From Fen-178 sp963722575 (GTDB lineage Bacteria > Acidobacteriota > Terriglobia > Bryobacterales > Bryobacteraceae): 64,000 bases of DNA. The stretch covers positions 682,001-746,000 of the forward strand of contig CAVRNR010000005.1 in NCBI GenBank assembly GCA_963722575.1, read 5' to 3'. The translations under genes were made by a program, and so were the position numbers. Shown in pieces: positions 42,771 through 52,137 of the stretch; within the stretch, counting starts at the first letter, position 1, and every line of letters begins with the position of its first letter. The notes beneath the pieces were generated by a model. That model was not told the origin of the DNA, ran no database searches, and saw only the letters and a program-made list of their open reading frames with translations.

Positions 42771-43008
42771 TTTTCGACGCGGAGACGCGGAGCCGCGGAG
42801 ACTTCGCGGCGGAGAGGCTTTGAGGCTCGCCTCCAACTTTCCTCTGTCCTCGTTCTTTCACGAGTCTCCGCTCCCTCCGCGCCCTCAGGTTTTGACTTTA
42901 TTCTCCTGTTCATTTTCTCCGCGTATTTCTCCGCGTCTCCGCGTCTCCGCGTCGAAAAAGCACTTCCCGGCCTGTCCGCGTCTCCGCGTCTCCGCGTCGA
43001 AAGGTTTA
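42771..43008. repeat. Repeat B (MITE-like) between rsmH and ftsL
   Basis: An element of about 188 bases (42771-42958) with imperfect terminal inverted repeats: TTTTCGACGCGGAGACGCGG on the left and its near-complement ending GTCTCCGCGTCGAAAA on the right, followed by an extra right end to 43008. The middle has the CCTCAGGTTTTGACTTTATT core shared with the copies at 33131 and 54501. The 332-base gap between rsmH and ftsL holds nothing else recognisable. Confidence 0.8.
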
Positions 43009-43020
43009 GGGAGCCGGTCA

Positions 43021-43881
43021 CTAAATCATCTCCATCCCCCGCAGCTTGGCGCTCCGCGAAGCCGGGTTCTGCCGTGTCTCTTCTTCCGTTGGCTGCAGCG
43101 GGTGTTTCGTGAGAATCGCCCCACGCCCTTCCCGCTCCAGCGCTCTGAACTTTTCTTTCACCTTCCGGTCGTCGATCGACATGAAGCTGATCACCACCAT
43201 CCGCCCGCCGCTCCGCAACAGCTCCGGACCAATCTCCAGCAGCCGGTCCAATTCCCCCGGCTCGTCGTTCACCGCCATTCGCAAGGCCATGAACGTTCTC
43301 GTGGCCGGGTGCCATCGGCCCGTCCTGGGCACGGCCCGCTCCACTACACCGGCCAGGTGCAGTGTGCTCCGTATGGGCCGTGCTCGGACGATTGCTCTGG
43401 CTACCTTCCGCGCCCTCCTTTCTTCGCCTAACTGAAATATCAGGTCGGCGAGCGCCTTCTCGGCGGTGTGATTGACCAGATCGGCCGCCGTCATGCCCAT
43501 GGACTGATCCATGCGCATGTCCAGCGGTCCATCCGCCATGAACGAAAATCCTCTCTCCGGGGCCGTGAGCTGATAGCGGCTCGCACCCAGATCCGCCAGC
43601 AACCCGTCCACCTTCTCGAATCCCGCTTCCGCCACCGCTTCGGCCAGCTTGCCGAAGGGTCCCCAATGAAATTGAATGCGCCCCGCCCACTCGGCGGTGT
43701 TCTGCCGCGCCAGTTCCAGCGACTGCGCGTCGCGGTCGTTCGCAATCACCAGTCCCGTCGTCAGTTGCCGCGCGATCAGCCCCGCATGTCCCCCCAGCCC
43801 CGCTGTCGCATCCAGGTAGATTCCCTCGGGACGAACCGCCAGCAGCGAAAGCGATTCTTCGGCCATCACCGGGAAGTGCAT
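43021..43881 (-). CDS. rsmH: 16S rRNA (cytosine(1402)-N(4))-methyltransferase
   Basis: Methylates C1402 of 16S rRNA in the decoding centre, a conserved member of the dcw cluster (formerly mraW). 286 aa; HFPVMAEESL at the start, motif I YLDATAGLGGHAGLI, FSFMADGPLDMRMDQSMG, and RALRMAVNDE-type segment (here FMALRMAVNDEPGELDRLL). The insertion domain holds the RRARKVARAIVRAR stretch. Confidence 0.95.
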   Translation of the reverse strand: MHFPVMAEESLSLLAVRPEGIYLDATAGLGGHAGLIARQLTTGLVIANDRDAQSLELARQNTAEWAGRIQFHWGPFGKLAEAVAEAGFEKVDGLLADLGASRYQLTAPERGFSFMADGPLDMRMDQSMGMTAADLVNHTAEKALADLIFQLGEERRARKVARAIVRARPIRSTLHLAGVVERAVPRTGRWHPATRTFMALRMAVNDEPGELDRLLEIGPELLRSGGRMVVISFMSIDDRKVKEKFRALEREGRGAILTKHPLQPTEEETRQNPASRSAKLRGMEMI

Positions 43882-43887
43882 AGGTCA

Positions 43888-44379
43888 TCAGGGCAGCCCC
43901 GCCTCGTCCAGCTTGGCCACGTCCTCCACCGGGTTCGCCGCCGCCTCGCCCTTCCGTTCCTGGTAGATCTTGTCGCTTAGAACTTCGACCCGCGTGCGAT
44001 ACGCGTACAGCCGCACCGGCTGGTTCTCAATTCCGAGCTCTCTGCGCAGTTCCGTCGAGAACAGGATGCGCCCCTGGCTGTCGATCTCGGCCTCCGCACC
44101 CAGATCCGCCGCATTGAAGGCTACGTTCCGCGCCGCTTTCGCATCCGCGCGGAAGTTGGCCAGCCACTTTTCGGTTTCCCTCCACGCCGGAATGGTGTAG
44201 ATTTGAGCTATGCGCCGGTCCAGGCTGGTTACGAAGAACCGCGTTTCCCCCAAGGCGCCAAAATATTGCAGGAAGCTCGCCGGCAGCTTGACCCTGCCGC
44301 GGTCGTCCAGCCGGCCAGGGTACATTCCGAGCGGCGGCTCGATCTTTGGCGGCTGCGGTTGATGGGGGGCGTCACCCAT
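43888..44379 (-). CDS. mraZ: Transcriptional regulator MraZ
   Basis: A 163-aa AbrB-fold regulator that in studied bacteria represses its own dcw operon. Two tandem repeats are seen: LDDRGRVKLPASFLQYFG and IDSQGRILFSTELRREL, each with the D-x-x-G-R signature. It has an N-terminal extension of about 18 residues and a C-terminal tail of about 25 compared with the usual length. It is the first gene of the cluster; candidate binding boxes lie just upstream. Confidence 0.93.
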   Translation of the reverse strand: MGDAPHQPQPPKIEPPLGMYPGRLDDRGRVKLPASFLQYFGALGETRFFVTSLDRRIAQIYTIPAWRETEKWLANFRADAKAARNVAFNAADLGAEAEIDSQGRILFSTELRRELGIENQPVRLYAYRTRVEVLSDKIYQERKGEAAANPVEDVAKLDEAGLP

Positions 44380-44396
44380 TTTTTACCAGGTTGTGA

Positions 44397-44425
44397 CCAC
44401 TTTTGGCCACAACTAATGGTGCCAC
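44397..44425 (-). promoter_or_regulatory. Candidate MraZ-binding boxes
   Basis: Three GTGG cores on the minus strand (complement CCAC at 44397, 44407 and 44422), the first two one helical turn apart, directly upstream of mraZ. MraZ proteins bind short direct GTGG-containing repeats before mraZ. A possible upstream promoter is TTGCGA-N18-TAAGAT near 44458-44487. This is inference from position and known behaviour of the family. Confidence 0.45.
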
Positions 44426-44561
44426 AGATATTCTGCCTAATCAAGAGCTTTTTGCAGGATCTTACTGACACGTGGGGAGTTATCGCAATACCAGCAGATC
44501 TACACTGATCGCGCAACACACAACATGTAGTCTTTGTGGCGAAGAATAGGCGAAGAAGGAG

Positions 44562-44583
44562 GGGGCCGAGTTTCCCCGGCCCC
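44562..44583 (-). terminator. Possible terminator after the secreted Ig-like protein gene
   Basis: Stem GGGGCCG/CGGCCCC with an 8-base loop, followed on the minus strand by a pyrimidine stretch (CTCCTTCTT) and not a clean T-run. It lies 11 bases after the stop at 44595. Confidence 0.45.
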
Positions 44584-44594
44584 GGAGAAGGAAC

Positions 44595-46790
44595 CTACTG
44601 GATCGGGATCTTCGCGGTGGCGCTGTATATCGGTGTGCTGCTGCCCACCGGTATCACTCCGATCGAAAACGAGACGTTGTTCCCCGTGGCTGCATCCGCG
44701 GGCATCTGGAACGGAATCTCGAACACGCCGATCAGGTCCGGCGCAACCCGCGCGGTGCTCACGCGGACGCCTTCGCCTTGCCCGGCAGTGTTGGTCACGC
44801 CGATGATTAGCATGCCTTGGACAATGGCATCGGCGCCCGGAATGGCGGTCGCATTGGTGCCCACGGTTGGGGCAGTCACCCCCAGACCGGTGGCATACGC
44901 CCGGACGGTTTCACCGCGGCGAGCCGGGTTTGTCAGGCTCACAAACGATCCATCCGGCCGGACGATCACCGCGCGCGATACGCCATCCGACATCGCCGTC
45001 TGGAAAATGCCGGGACTGGCCGCCAACACCGGCACACTCACCGTGGCCGTCGGCGCCGCGCCCACCGTCACTGCCACGGTAACGGCGCTGGACGGAGTCA
45101 CTTCGCACGGAACCTGGACTGTGATCTGCTCCTGGCCGCCGGCGTTGGCCACGTTAAAGATGGGGGCCGCGGTGCCGTTGAACGATACCGCGTCCGATGC
45201 CAACAGGTACGGCAGAGCACCAATCAAGCTGCCCGGAGTCACGACGCCCTGAATACCAGGCGCCAGTCCCGGGGCAATGATGGTGGCGATGCTGCACGGC
45301 GAAATCGAGCCGGCCTTGAAATCGGCGCCGTTATAGAAGCTGCTCGCCGTCAGCGTCGGTCCCGGCGGCACTGCCGGCGAAACCGTCAGGCTGAAGGTCT
45401 GGGTGAAAGCGCCCACGGTGGCTGTCACCGTCACCGGGCCCGCCGTCGCGCCCGCCGTAACGGAGACTTGCGCCCGCCCGTTGGAATCCGTATTCACTGT
45501 GCTCGAAGAGAGCGAAGCCGGTCCCGTCACCGAGAACTGCACGCCGATGTTGGCCGCCCCCTGCCCATTGCTGACGTTCACCTGCACCACCAGCGGTAGA
45601 CTAAAAACCGTGTTCACTATAGCCGTCTGGTTGTCGCCGGATACGACCTGAATGCCGCTGAGCGTCACGAGGGGTACCGCCGTGGCGCTGAAAGTCACGG
45701 ACCTGGCCCCCGCCGGGCAGGCCGGGCACGTCGCCGTGATTTGGACGGCGCCCGATGCCGTACCCGAGAAAGTCGCCGTCACCGCCGTCTGGCCGTTCAC
45801 GTCCGTCGACGTGGTGGTGCCCGAAAGACTCGCGGCGCCGACCGGCGTCACCGTCCAGTTAACCTGCTGGCCTGCCACCGGCGTTCCCGACGCGGTGTCC
45901 ACTTCCACCTGAAGCGCGCTCGGCAGGGGCTGGCCAGGGGCGGCGGTTTGGCCGTTGCCCTGCGTGACTTTGATCAACCCGGGCTGCGCCGCTGTGACCG
46001 CCAGATTCAACGGCCCGATGGCCCAATTGGCGTACGGAGGCGCCGTCGGGTCGGCGGGCGTTATGCCTCCCGCGCCCACCAGAACATAAAACTGCCCTGT
46101 CCCGGGGACCGGGCCGAAAACCGGCGTGCACGTCGCCACCCCGGTCTGGTCCGTCATCACCGTATTCGCTTCTCCTCCGGCCGCTCCCGCGCAGTTCACT
46201 ACCGGCCCCGAAGACGGGTCCTGGTAGTTCACCAGTTGCATGCTCACGTTCGGAACAGCGCCACCTGTCGAAGTCCAGATTGAAACCTGGATCGGCGTAC
46301 TGCCCGTGGATCCCGCCTGCCCTGTCAAGGGCTGCCCGGCAATCATGCTCGGAAGGGACCCCAACGACGTGACCTGCACAGCCGGAGCCAACGAAAGATT
46401 CGTAGCGGCCAGTGACTCGGCAAGATTGAACGTCACAGCGGCATTGGTGGTGCTGGCCGTCACCGAATTCCTGCTTACATTTCCCACCGTCTGAAAAGTG
46501 GAGTATTCGAAGAGATTGCTGGTCGTCCCATCGCCTAGGGTGTAGGTTGTAGTCCCTGAAAGAAGCAGTGCGTTGATGCTGGCGCTAGTGATGGCCCAGC
46601 TCACCGCCACGTTGGCTTGCGGAATACCATTCGAATCGGTCACCCGTACCGTCATGGGCGCGAAAGGCTGGAACGGTCTGACCAACTGTCCGTCTCCGTA
46701 CAATTTCGTAATGTTCTGCGCGGACGCCGGTTGGGCGCAGAAAAGCCCCGCCAGAACCGCCGCCAGAACCACAACTGTAAGTCTGTTCAA
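44595..46790 (-). CDS. Large secreted Ig-like protein with Solibacter C-terminal domain
   Basis: A 731-aa exported protein. A signal peptide (LTVVVLAAVLAGLFCAQPASA) is followed by tandem Ig-like (Big_1/invasin type) modules, each with V-x-x-G-D/N-x-Q and TDSNG/TDVNGQT turns (for example VSGDNQTAIVNTVFSLPL and TSTDVNGQTAVTATFSG). The last 220 residues (ASSFYNGADFKAGSISPCS onward, with YATGLGVTAPTVGTNA) match the C-terminal domain abundant in Solibacter (TIGR03437-like). TTG 46790 is taken as start because a strong site GAGGAGGAAATC precedes it; the frame runs to 46874. A surface adhesion or display role is inferred. Confidence 0.85.
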   Translation of the reverse strand: MNRLTVVVLAAVLAGLFCAQPASAQNITKLYGDGQLVRPFQPFAPMTVRVTDSNGIPQANVAVSWAITSASINALLLSGTTTYTLGDGTTSNLFEYSTFQTVGNVSRNSVTASTTNAAVTFNLAESLAATNLSLAPAVQVTSLGSLPSMIAGQPLTGQAGSTGSTPIQVSIWTSTGGAVPNVSMQLVNYQDPSSGPVVNCAGAAGGEANTVMTDQTGVATCTPVFGPVPGTGQFYVLVGAGGITPADPTAPPYANWAIGPLNLAVTAAQPGLIKVTQGNGQTAAPGQPLPSALQVEVDTASGTPVAGQQVNWTVTPVGAASLSGTTTSTDVNGQTAVTATFSGTASGAVQITATCPACPAGARSVTFSATAVPLVTLSGIQVVSGDNQTAIVNTVFSLPLVVQVNVSNGQGAANIGVQFSVTGPASLSSSTVNTDSNGRAQVSVTAGATAGPVTVTATVGAFTQTFSLTVSPAVPPGPTLTASSFYNGADFKAGSISPCSIATIIAPGLAPGIQGVVTPGSLIGALPYLLASDAVSFNGTAAPIFNVANAGGQEQITVQVPCEVTPSSAVTVAVTVGAAPTATVSVPVLAASPGIFQTAMSDGVSRAVIVRPDGSFVSLTNPARRGETVRAYATGLGVTAPTVGTNATAIPGADAIVQGMLIIGVTNTAGQGEGVRVSTARVAPDLIGVFEIPFQMPADAATGNNVSFSIGVIPVGSSTPIYSATAKIPIQ

Positions 46791-46892
46791 GATTTCCTCC
46801 TCGTTCGATGCATGAACACGGTTGGATTGGGATGGACGCGGTGAGAATTGTATTGTACCACCGCCCGCGGCCATCTGCGAGGCGTGGCGCGC

Positions 46893-46923
46893 AAAAAAAA
46901 GAGGGGAGCAAGGCGCTCCCCTC
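46893..46923 (-). terminator. Rho-independent terminator
   Basis: Perfect 9-base stem GAGGGGAGC/GCTCCCCTC with 5-base loop, followed on the minus strand by eight T. It ends the transcript of the gene at 46945-48945, so the next gene (44595-46790) needs its own promoter. Confidence 0.93.
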
Positions 46924-46944
46924 TCTCAAACATCAAGCGAAACG

Positions 46945-48945
46945 CTAGTGCATCAGCGATTCGGGGTTGGTGGCGGGTCGGGAGCTGGTGCCCGGAAGAA
47001 CCAGCGCCAGAGACCCGTGGGCCAGCTTCTGTGCCCCCAGATCGCTCACGAACGAATACCCATGAGCCAACTGGAAGTTGCAGACCGCGATCATATACCC
47101 CTCGAAGTTCGGGGCAATCGTGCTCGCCATCCAGGCGCCCACCGCCGGTGTCCAGGAGTTTCCGGAGGGGATGACCCCCGTCACAAACGCCGCCGGGTTA
47201 TTCTGCCCGTAGAAGTTCAGCGTGCAGGTGCCCGATTGCGGCTTCGTGCCGAACGGATCTGACGTCGTGTTCATAATCGCTATGCCGGTGTCGAATCCGA
47301 CCTGGTTGGTTATGAACGGGAACAACAGACTCGTCGTGCACGGCACAACCGTAAAGATGGTGCTTGCGGTAGACGTATCCGCGAACCGTGGTATCGTATA
47401 CGCGCTCGAGGCTGTAGCTCCGGAGGTCGCCGAGAACGCCCCTGAATTGGTATTCGGAGCGAAGCTCAGACCCACCGTCGCCGCCCCCGGAGGCGGTAGG
47501 TTGCTCGCCACGTTGGCGGTGTACGCGTACCATACGACGAAGTCGAGGTTCTCGTCCATCGCCGGGTTGGTGGCAACCACCTCCCAAGTCGCGCTGGCAG
47601 TCCCGTTGTTGTTGACGAGCTGGGCGTAGGGGATACCGGCACTGCCGGCTGCAGTCTGGCCGGTGATCGGCACGGCGGGAAGATAACCCGTGCCATCGCT
47701 AGTCGTGTCGCTTAGCACCAACTGGGCAAACGACGGCTGTGACGAAATAGGCGCCGGGAACAGGGTCCCGTTGACGACGTTGATCGTCGACACCCAGACT
47801 TGGACGTTGCTCGGAAGCCCGTTAAATACGGCCTTCAAACGGGTGCCATAATCGGCTAGACCGACTTCGGTGGCGTAATTCAAATTCGTAACCAGCGGCG
47901 TAATGAAGCCCGATTCGGAATTGTAAATCGTACCCGGGACGTTCTGAGTGCCCGGCGTCACTCCGTTGGCCGTACGGAGCTTAAACGCGCTGCCGAAGTT
48001 CTCGGTGAACCTCACGACCGCGAGCGCTGCGCCCGGCGTGCCGGACGCGTTGTTGCACTGGTTTACGTTGTTTGGCGCGGATAGGCCGCCGCTGTTGTCC
48101 GGCTTGCGGACACTGGTGACCAGACCTTGCTGTATGGAGCCGGCGATCAGGTTCGGGGTGTTGATCGGCACCGAGGTGGGGCCGCTGATTGAAATGTACG
48201 CATACACCTGATTGGTGCCGGCCAGCGTGCCGCCGCTCAATCCATTGGCATTGATGCGAATGTTGGTGATGCGGTATACGCGTTCGGAACCCGCACTCGT
48301 CGGGGGCATGATCGGAATTCCGAAGAACGTAACCTGGTTGGGAGCGCTCGAGCCGCCCCAAACGCCCGAGAACATGTTGGCACCGACGTTGGTGGGGGGA
48401 ACGCTCGGCGTTACAGCCGAACTGGTCATCACATTGACGCCGTTGCTCAGCTCAACGTACTCAGCGCATTCACTTGTGGTGCCGACGCCCGCGCCGATAC
48501 TTGAGTTGGGCAGCCCGTTGTGGCCGCAGAGTGTCTGCGGAGCGGATGGTCCAAAACCCCCAGCTATGACGGGGTCGGCGGAACCCGGCTCATCGATCAG
48601 CAGCAACGCTTCATTTGTGTTGGCTGCTTCCAAAGGATTGGTGGTGGTGCTGAAGCTGTTCGTCAACAGCCGGCTCGTCACGTTGGTGCCGAAACTGACC
48701 GTCACGTTGGCTGTGTTAGTGGCCAATGGTGTGCCGGGTGCCACAACCGTGCCGCCCTGGCAGGTCAGCACGATGTCGCCCACCAGCTCCGTCAAACCCT
48801 CGGCGCGCAGCACGGGCGGAACCGCCACGGATGCGCTGCACTGGAACGGGCCGGCACTCGCGTTGCTATTTTGTATCTGCGCACTGGCCAACCCCGCGAA
48901 GAGGGCCAGCACAGCTAACGCAGTAATCCATCTGCGAAAATTCAT
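46945..48945 (-). CDS. Large secreted protein of unknown function
   Basis: A 666-aa protein with a signal peptide (WITALAVLALFAGLASA) and no later membrane segment. ATG 48945 has AAGGAGAAGGA immediately upstream. The sequence is rich in N, S, T, G and V, with many predicted beta strands and a few cysteines (for example GPFQCSASV, LTCQGG, VVPCTTSLLFPFITNQVGF). The segment LLFPFITNQVGFDTGIAIMNTT followed by GTCTLNFYG occurs in other acidobacterial secreted proteins. No catalytic motif is seen. It is likely a surface or extracellular beta-rich protein. It ends with a strong terminator and its leader contains a 7-base-pair hairpin (49079-49098). Confidence 0.75.
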   Translation of the reverse strand: MNFRRWITALAVLALFAGLASAQIQNSNASAGPFQCSASVAVPPVLRAEGLTELVGDIVLTCQGGTVVAPGTPLATNTANVTVSFGTNVTSRLLTNSFSTTTNPLEAANTNEALLLIDEPGSADPVIAGGFGPSAPQTLCGHNGLPNSSIGAGVGTTSECAEYVELSNGVNVMTSSAVTPSVPPTNVGANMFSGVWGGSSAPNQVTFFGIPIMPPTSAGSERVYRITNIRINANGLSGGTLAGTNQVYAYISISGPTSVPINTPNLIAGSIQQGLVTSVRKPDNSGGLSAPNNVNQCNNASGTPGAALAVVRFTENFGSAFKLRTANGVTPGTQNVPGTIYNSESGFITPLVTNLNYATEVGLADYGTRLKAVFNGLPSNVQVWVSTINVVNGTLFPAPISSQPSFAQLVLSDTTSDGTGYLPAVPITGQTAAGSAGIPYAQLVNNNGTASATWEVVATNPAMDENLDFVVWYAYTANVASNLPPPGAATVGLSFAPNTNSGAFSATSGATASSAYTIPRFADTSTASTIFTVVPCTTSLLFPFITNQVGFDTGIAIMNTTSDPFGTKPQSGTCTLNFYGQNNPAAFVTGVIPSGNSWTPAVGAWMASTIAPNFEGYMIAVCNFQLAHGYSFVSDLGAQKLAHGSLALVLPGTSSRPATNPESLMH

Positions 48946-50067
48946 TTCCTTCTCCTTGTGAATTGCGAAATTTGAATCGGTCGAAGTTCTCTTCCCAACC
49001 TGAGCCTCAAAGTTCAGTCTCAAACCGTTCAGTCAACCTAGGGAACTTCTCCGTGTCGGGCGGAGAGCCAATTTTCCAGCGGCCGTCAAGTCGGCCGCGG
49101 GGCCTTACTGAAGTCTAACCCGGGGCACATGCTCTTTCTTGTCTTCTCTTCTGTGCTCACCGGAAACAAACGCAAGATTGCACACCAAAACCAGACGCGG
49201 TAACCATATTCATAACCGATTGCCCGCCCCATGTCAAGAGAAATTCCTGCTCTTCCATGCGAAACTGGGCACCGGCCGCCTTAAACCCTTTACTGGTCAA
49301 GCTGGCATGATTAAACCATGCCGGGCACCCCCGCGTCAATAGTTTCGCATCGAATGGTCCCATTTTTTCTTCATTTTCTTCATTCGAGCGCCGCCGGCAC
49401 AGCATTGCTGAGCCGCTCCCCCTCTTTGAGGGTAAGGGAAATACCTGTCCCCGGCGGCTGTCGGTGGTCCCCAAAGCTTGCGTTCTTGTGGGGCAGGTTT
49501 TTAGGGGCACCCTCTGGGTCCGGCGGATTGTCAATCCGCCTGCCGCCCGTGGACGCACCCGCCCCAGCCGCGGAGAATCGCCCACACCGTCTGCGGCTTC
49601 GCCGCTATGCGGGGCAGGCGCTTTCGCCCAATGCCACTTAAACAAGCCTGGTGTGGTGCGACGCAAGAAATGCGCCTGCGCCCGATCCGTGGAGCGGCCT
49701 TTCAGGTTGCCACGCCGGCGTCCGTGCCGGCGTTCTTCGGGGAATGCCGGTAGGCATCCCGGCGCTATCCAGGCGAAACGCCGGCTCCACGGTGCGCCGC
49801 GGACCACTAGAAACTGTAATCCTGCCGAATTCATGGCCCGCAGAGGCCGGCGATGGCCTCGGCCTGCGGTCCAGGCGGACTTCCCCACGATTCATTCTGG
49901 ACACCGCAGCGGCTTATTCAAGTGGCATTAGGCGCTTCCGTCTGTCAACCTGGCGATCTCAGCCATTTTTTCCCGGTCCCTCGCGTTCGCGGCTCCGAAT
50001 CGGCGCATTCCCACGTTCTTCATTGCCCCGGCCGCGGATCTCCCTTAAACTGAGATGGTCTTCTCAT
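48946..50067. other. Repeat-rich spacer of about 1.1 kb
   Basis: No protein gene is supported here. It holds the leader of the gene at 46945-48945 (hairpin GCGGCCG/CGGCCGC at 49079-49098), a family A copy of the AGGGGCACCC subtype at 49488-49550, a short GCGGGGCAGGCGC copy at 49609-49630, an inverted pair CCGTGGAGC/GCTCCACGG (49687-49695 and 49784-49792), GCCGGC-rich palindromes between them, and a longer imperfect inverted pair starting AATGCCACTT (49630-49647 and 49912-49929) that brackets the latter. The bracketed 300 bases may be a small non-autonomous element. Confidence 0.6.
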
Positions 50068-52002
50068 ATGCTGGTGTTGCAGTTAGCGTTGCTCCTCTGC
50101 CTTCTCTTGCTGTGCAGCCTGGCGCCGGGTTTCTACTGCGTCCGCAGGCTGCCCTGGAGCCCCATGGAGAAGCTCTCGGGCGGCATCGCCTTGTCGCTCG
50201 TGCTGCTCTATCTCGCATCCTGGGGCATTTACTGCTTCATCCCGCGCGAGACCGGCGGCGCCTTCGCGGCGGTGTCTCTGATCTGTGCCTTGCTGGGCAT
50301 CCTCGCCCGCAAAGACCTCTCCGCCCTGCTCCGTTCCGTTCGCGTTCGCCGCGCGCTCTCGGGTCAGGCCTTCCTGCTCCTGTGGGCGATGGTGATCCTC
50401 GCCATGATCCGCCATTATTCCGGACTCGGCTGGGGCGGCGACTGGTTGGAGCATTTTCAGCGGTCCTTGTTCTTCCTGCACCGTTTTCCCGCCGATACCC
50501 CGATTTTGGGCGGCTATAAACTGCCCGCCAGGCCGCCCATGATGAACGTGCTGGCGGCCTTCTTCCTGGCTCAGACTCAGGACCGCTTTGCTCTCTTCCA
50601 GGTGGTCAGCGCCTTTCTCAATGTGCTGCTGTTTCTCCCCTGCTGCCTCATGCTGCCGGCGCTCGGCCTGGCGCGCCGGCCGCGGACGCTGCCGCTCGTG
50701 GCGCTCTTCGCCTGCAGCCCCGTGGTCATGGAAAACGCCACCTACACCTGGACCAAGTCCCTCTCCGCCTTTTTCGTGGTCCTCGCATTCTGGTTCTACC
50801 TGGCCGCTCTAAGGAAGCACGACCGGCTGCGCTTCGTAGCGGCATTCCTGGCCTTGTCCGCCGGAGTGCTGGTGCACTACTCGGCCGGCCCCTATTGCGT
50901 ATTGCTGGGGTTGCATTATCTGCTGCGGGTATTCTGGAAACGGCCGCGCAAGTGGCGGGAACTGGCCGCCATTGTGGTCCCCTGCGGCCTGCTGCTGGCC
51001 ACCTGGTTCGCTTGGTCGGTTTCCGTGTACGGGCCCAAGGTGACGTTCCAGTCGAATACTTCGGTGACCGCCGCGCGGGGGTATCGGGGTAATAACCTCT
51101 CCAGGATCGGCGCCAACCTGGTCGATTCCATTGTGCCGTATGTGTTGCGAAACGGGCTCGTGTATACCGGCCAGCCCAACCCCGCCGGCGTCCTGCGCGA
51201 CAACGCCTTCGGGTTCTACCAGGTCAATCTGATCTTCGGCATGGGCCTGGTGGGAGGCCCGTTCGTGCTGTGGCTGCTGTGGGGGTTCGTGCGCCGCCGC
51301 GCTCCCCGCCTCCACGAATGGCGCTTCTGGCGCGTCCTGATCCCTTGCTCCATTCTCGTCGGGGTCGCCGTGGTGGGCGAGAGGGACCTCATGGGTTCCG
51401 CCCATCTGACCTTGATGCCCATGGAGGTTCTGGGCCTGTCGCTGATCGCCGCGGCCTTCCCCTGGCGGCGCCTTGCCGCCATCGCCATCGTGGCCGGCTG
51501 TATCGTCGATTTCTCGCTCGGAGTGTTCTTGCAAGCCAGCCTCGAAGCGCTCGAAAACACGCCGCGGCGAACCGTTTTCACCTCCGGCCTGAACCTGGGG
51601 TACGGGGCCTTCCAGCCGGGATCGCCCACCCCCGATGGCCTTTCCGAACCGGCCTGGGGGAATTGGTTCGCCAAACACCGCTTCGCCCTGTGCCGGCGGT
51701 ATCTCGGCATCCTCGCCACCTATCGGCCCTCGGACCCCCAGGCCCGGGAAGCCGTGTCCCATGCGCAAGCGCAGCTCCGGCAGAGTCTCAACGAGGACGC
51801 CGTGTGTTGGCAGGGTTGGTGGGCTCGCCACGATTACAACCTCGAGTTCCTCGGCGATGACGTCGCCGGCCAATCCGCTTGGCGCGCCGTCGTGCCCCAG
51901 GCCCTGCTGGTGATTTTATTCCTGGCCTTGATGGCTGCCCTGGTGCGCCAGATGCGCCCCAAGCCGTCGCCGCCCGTCCCGCCACGCGCTCCACGCCGAT
52001 AA
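50068..52002 (+). CDS. Polytopic membrane protein, GT-C glycosyltransferase-like
   Basis: A 644-aa inner-membrane protein with about 10-12 helices, starting LVLQLALLLCLLLLCSLAPG, then a large C-terminal soluble part. The first periplasmic loop has DWLEHFQRSLFF, an acidic-histidine arrangement like the D-E/D-D site of GT-C enzymes that use polyprenyl-linked sugars. RNGLVYTGQPNPAG and the aromatic-rich C-terminus (WQGWWARHDYNLEF) are not assignable. ATG 50068 is chosen because the upstream frame lies in repeats. A family A repeat starts at the base after its stop. The neighbouring gene encodes another GT-C-like protein. Confidence 0.65.
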   Translation: MLVLQLALLLCLLLLCSLAPGFYCVRRLPWSPMEKLSGGIALSLVLLYLASWGIYCFIPRETGGAFAAVSLICALLGILARKDLSALLRSVRVRRALSGQAFLLLWAMVILAMIRHYSGLGWGGDWLEHFQRSLFFLHRFPADTPILGGYKLPARPPMMNVLAAFFLAQTQDRFALFQVVSAFLNVLLFLPCCLMLPALGLARRPRTLPLVALFACSPVVMENATYTWTKSLSAFFVVLAFWFYLAALRKHDRLRFVAAFLALSAGVLVHYSAGPYCVLLGLHYLLRVFWKRPRKWRELAAIVVPCGLLLATWFAWSVSVYGPKVTFQSNTSVTAARGYRGNNLSRIGANLVDSIVPYVLRNGLVYTGQPNPAGVLRDNAFGFYQVNLIFGMGLVGGPFVLWLLWGFVRRRAPRLHEWRFWRVLIPCSILVGVAVVGERDLMGSAHLTLMPMEVLGLSLIAAAFPWRRLAAIAIVAGCIVDFSLGVFLQASLEALENTPRRTVFTSGLNLGYGAFQPGSPTPDGLSEPAWGNWFAKHRFALCRRYLGILATYRPSDPQAREAVSHAQAQLRQSLNEDAVCWQGWWARHDYNLEFLGDDVAGQSAWRAVVPQALLVILFLALMAALVRQMRPKPSPPVPPRAPRR

Positions 52003-52043
52003 GTGGGGCAGATTGGCAATCTGCGGCGGATTGTCAATCCGCC
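52003..52043. repeat. Hairpin repeat family A, short copy
   Basis: Starts GTGGGGCAG exactly after the preceding stop codon and holds two hairpins, CAGATTGGCAATCTG and GGCGGATTGTCAATCCGCC. No closing CTGCCCCAC end. Confidence 0.85.
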
Positions 52044-52137
52044 ATTGCTTGCCACGCGATTCCCCGTCCCGCAACGCTGATATGCAGGCCCGCCAGCCGC
52101 CGCTTGCATGCGATAATAGCGGGCGTCCGATCCATCC

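Noticed and set aside
48946..49200. Cyclic-di-GMP or other riboswitch in the leader of the large secreted protein gene
   Set aside because: A 7-base-pair hairpin is present, but none of the conserved GEMM core sequences could be found by eye.
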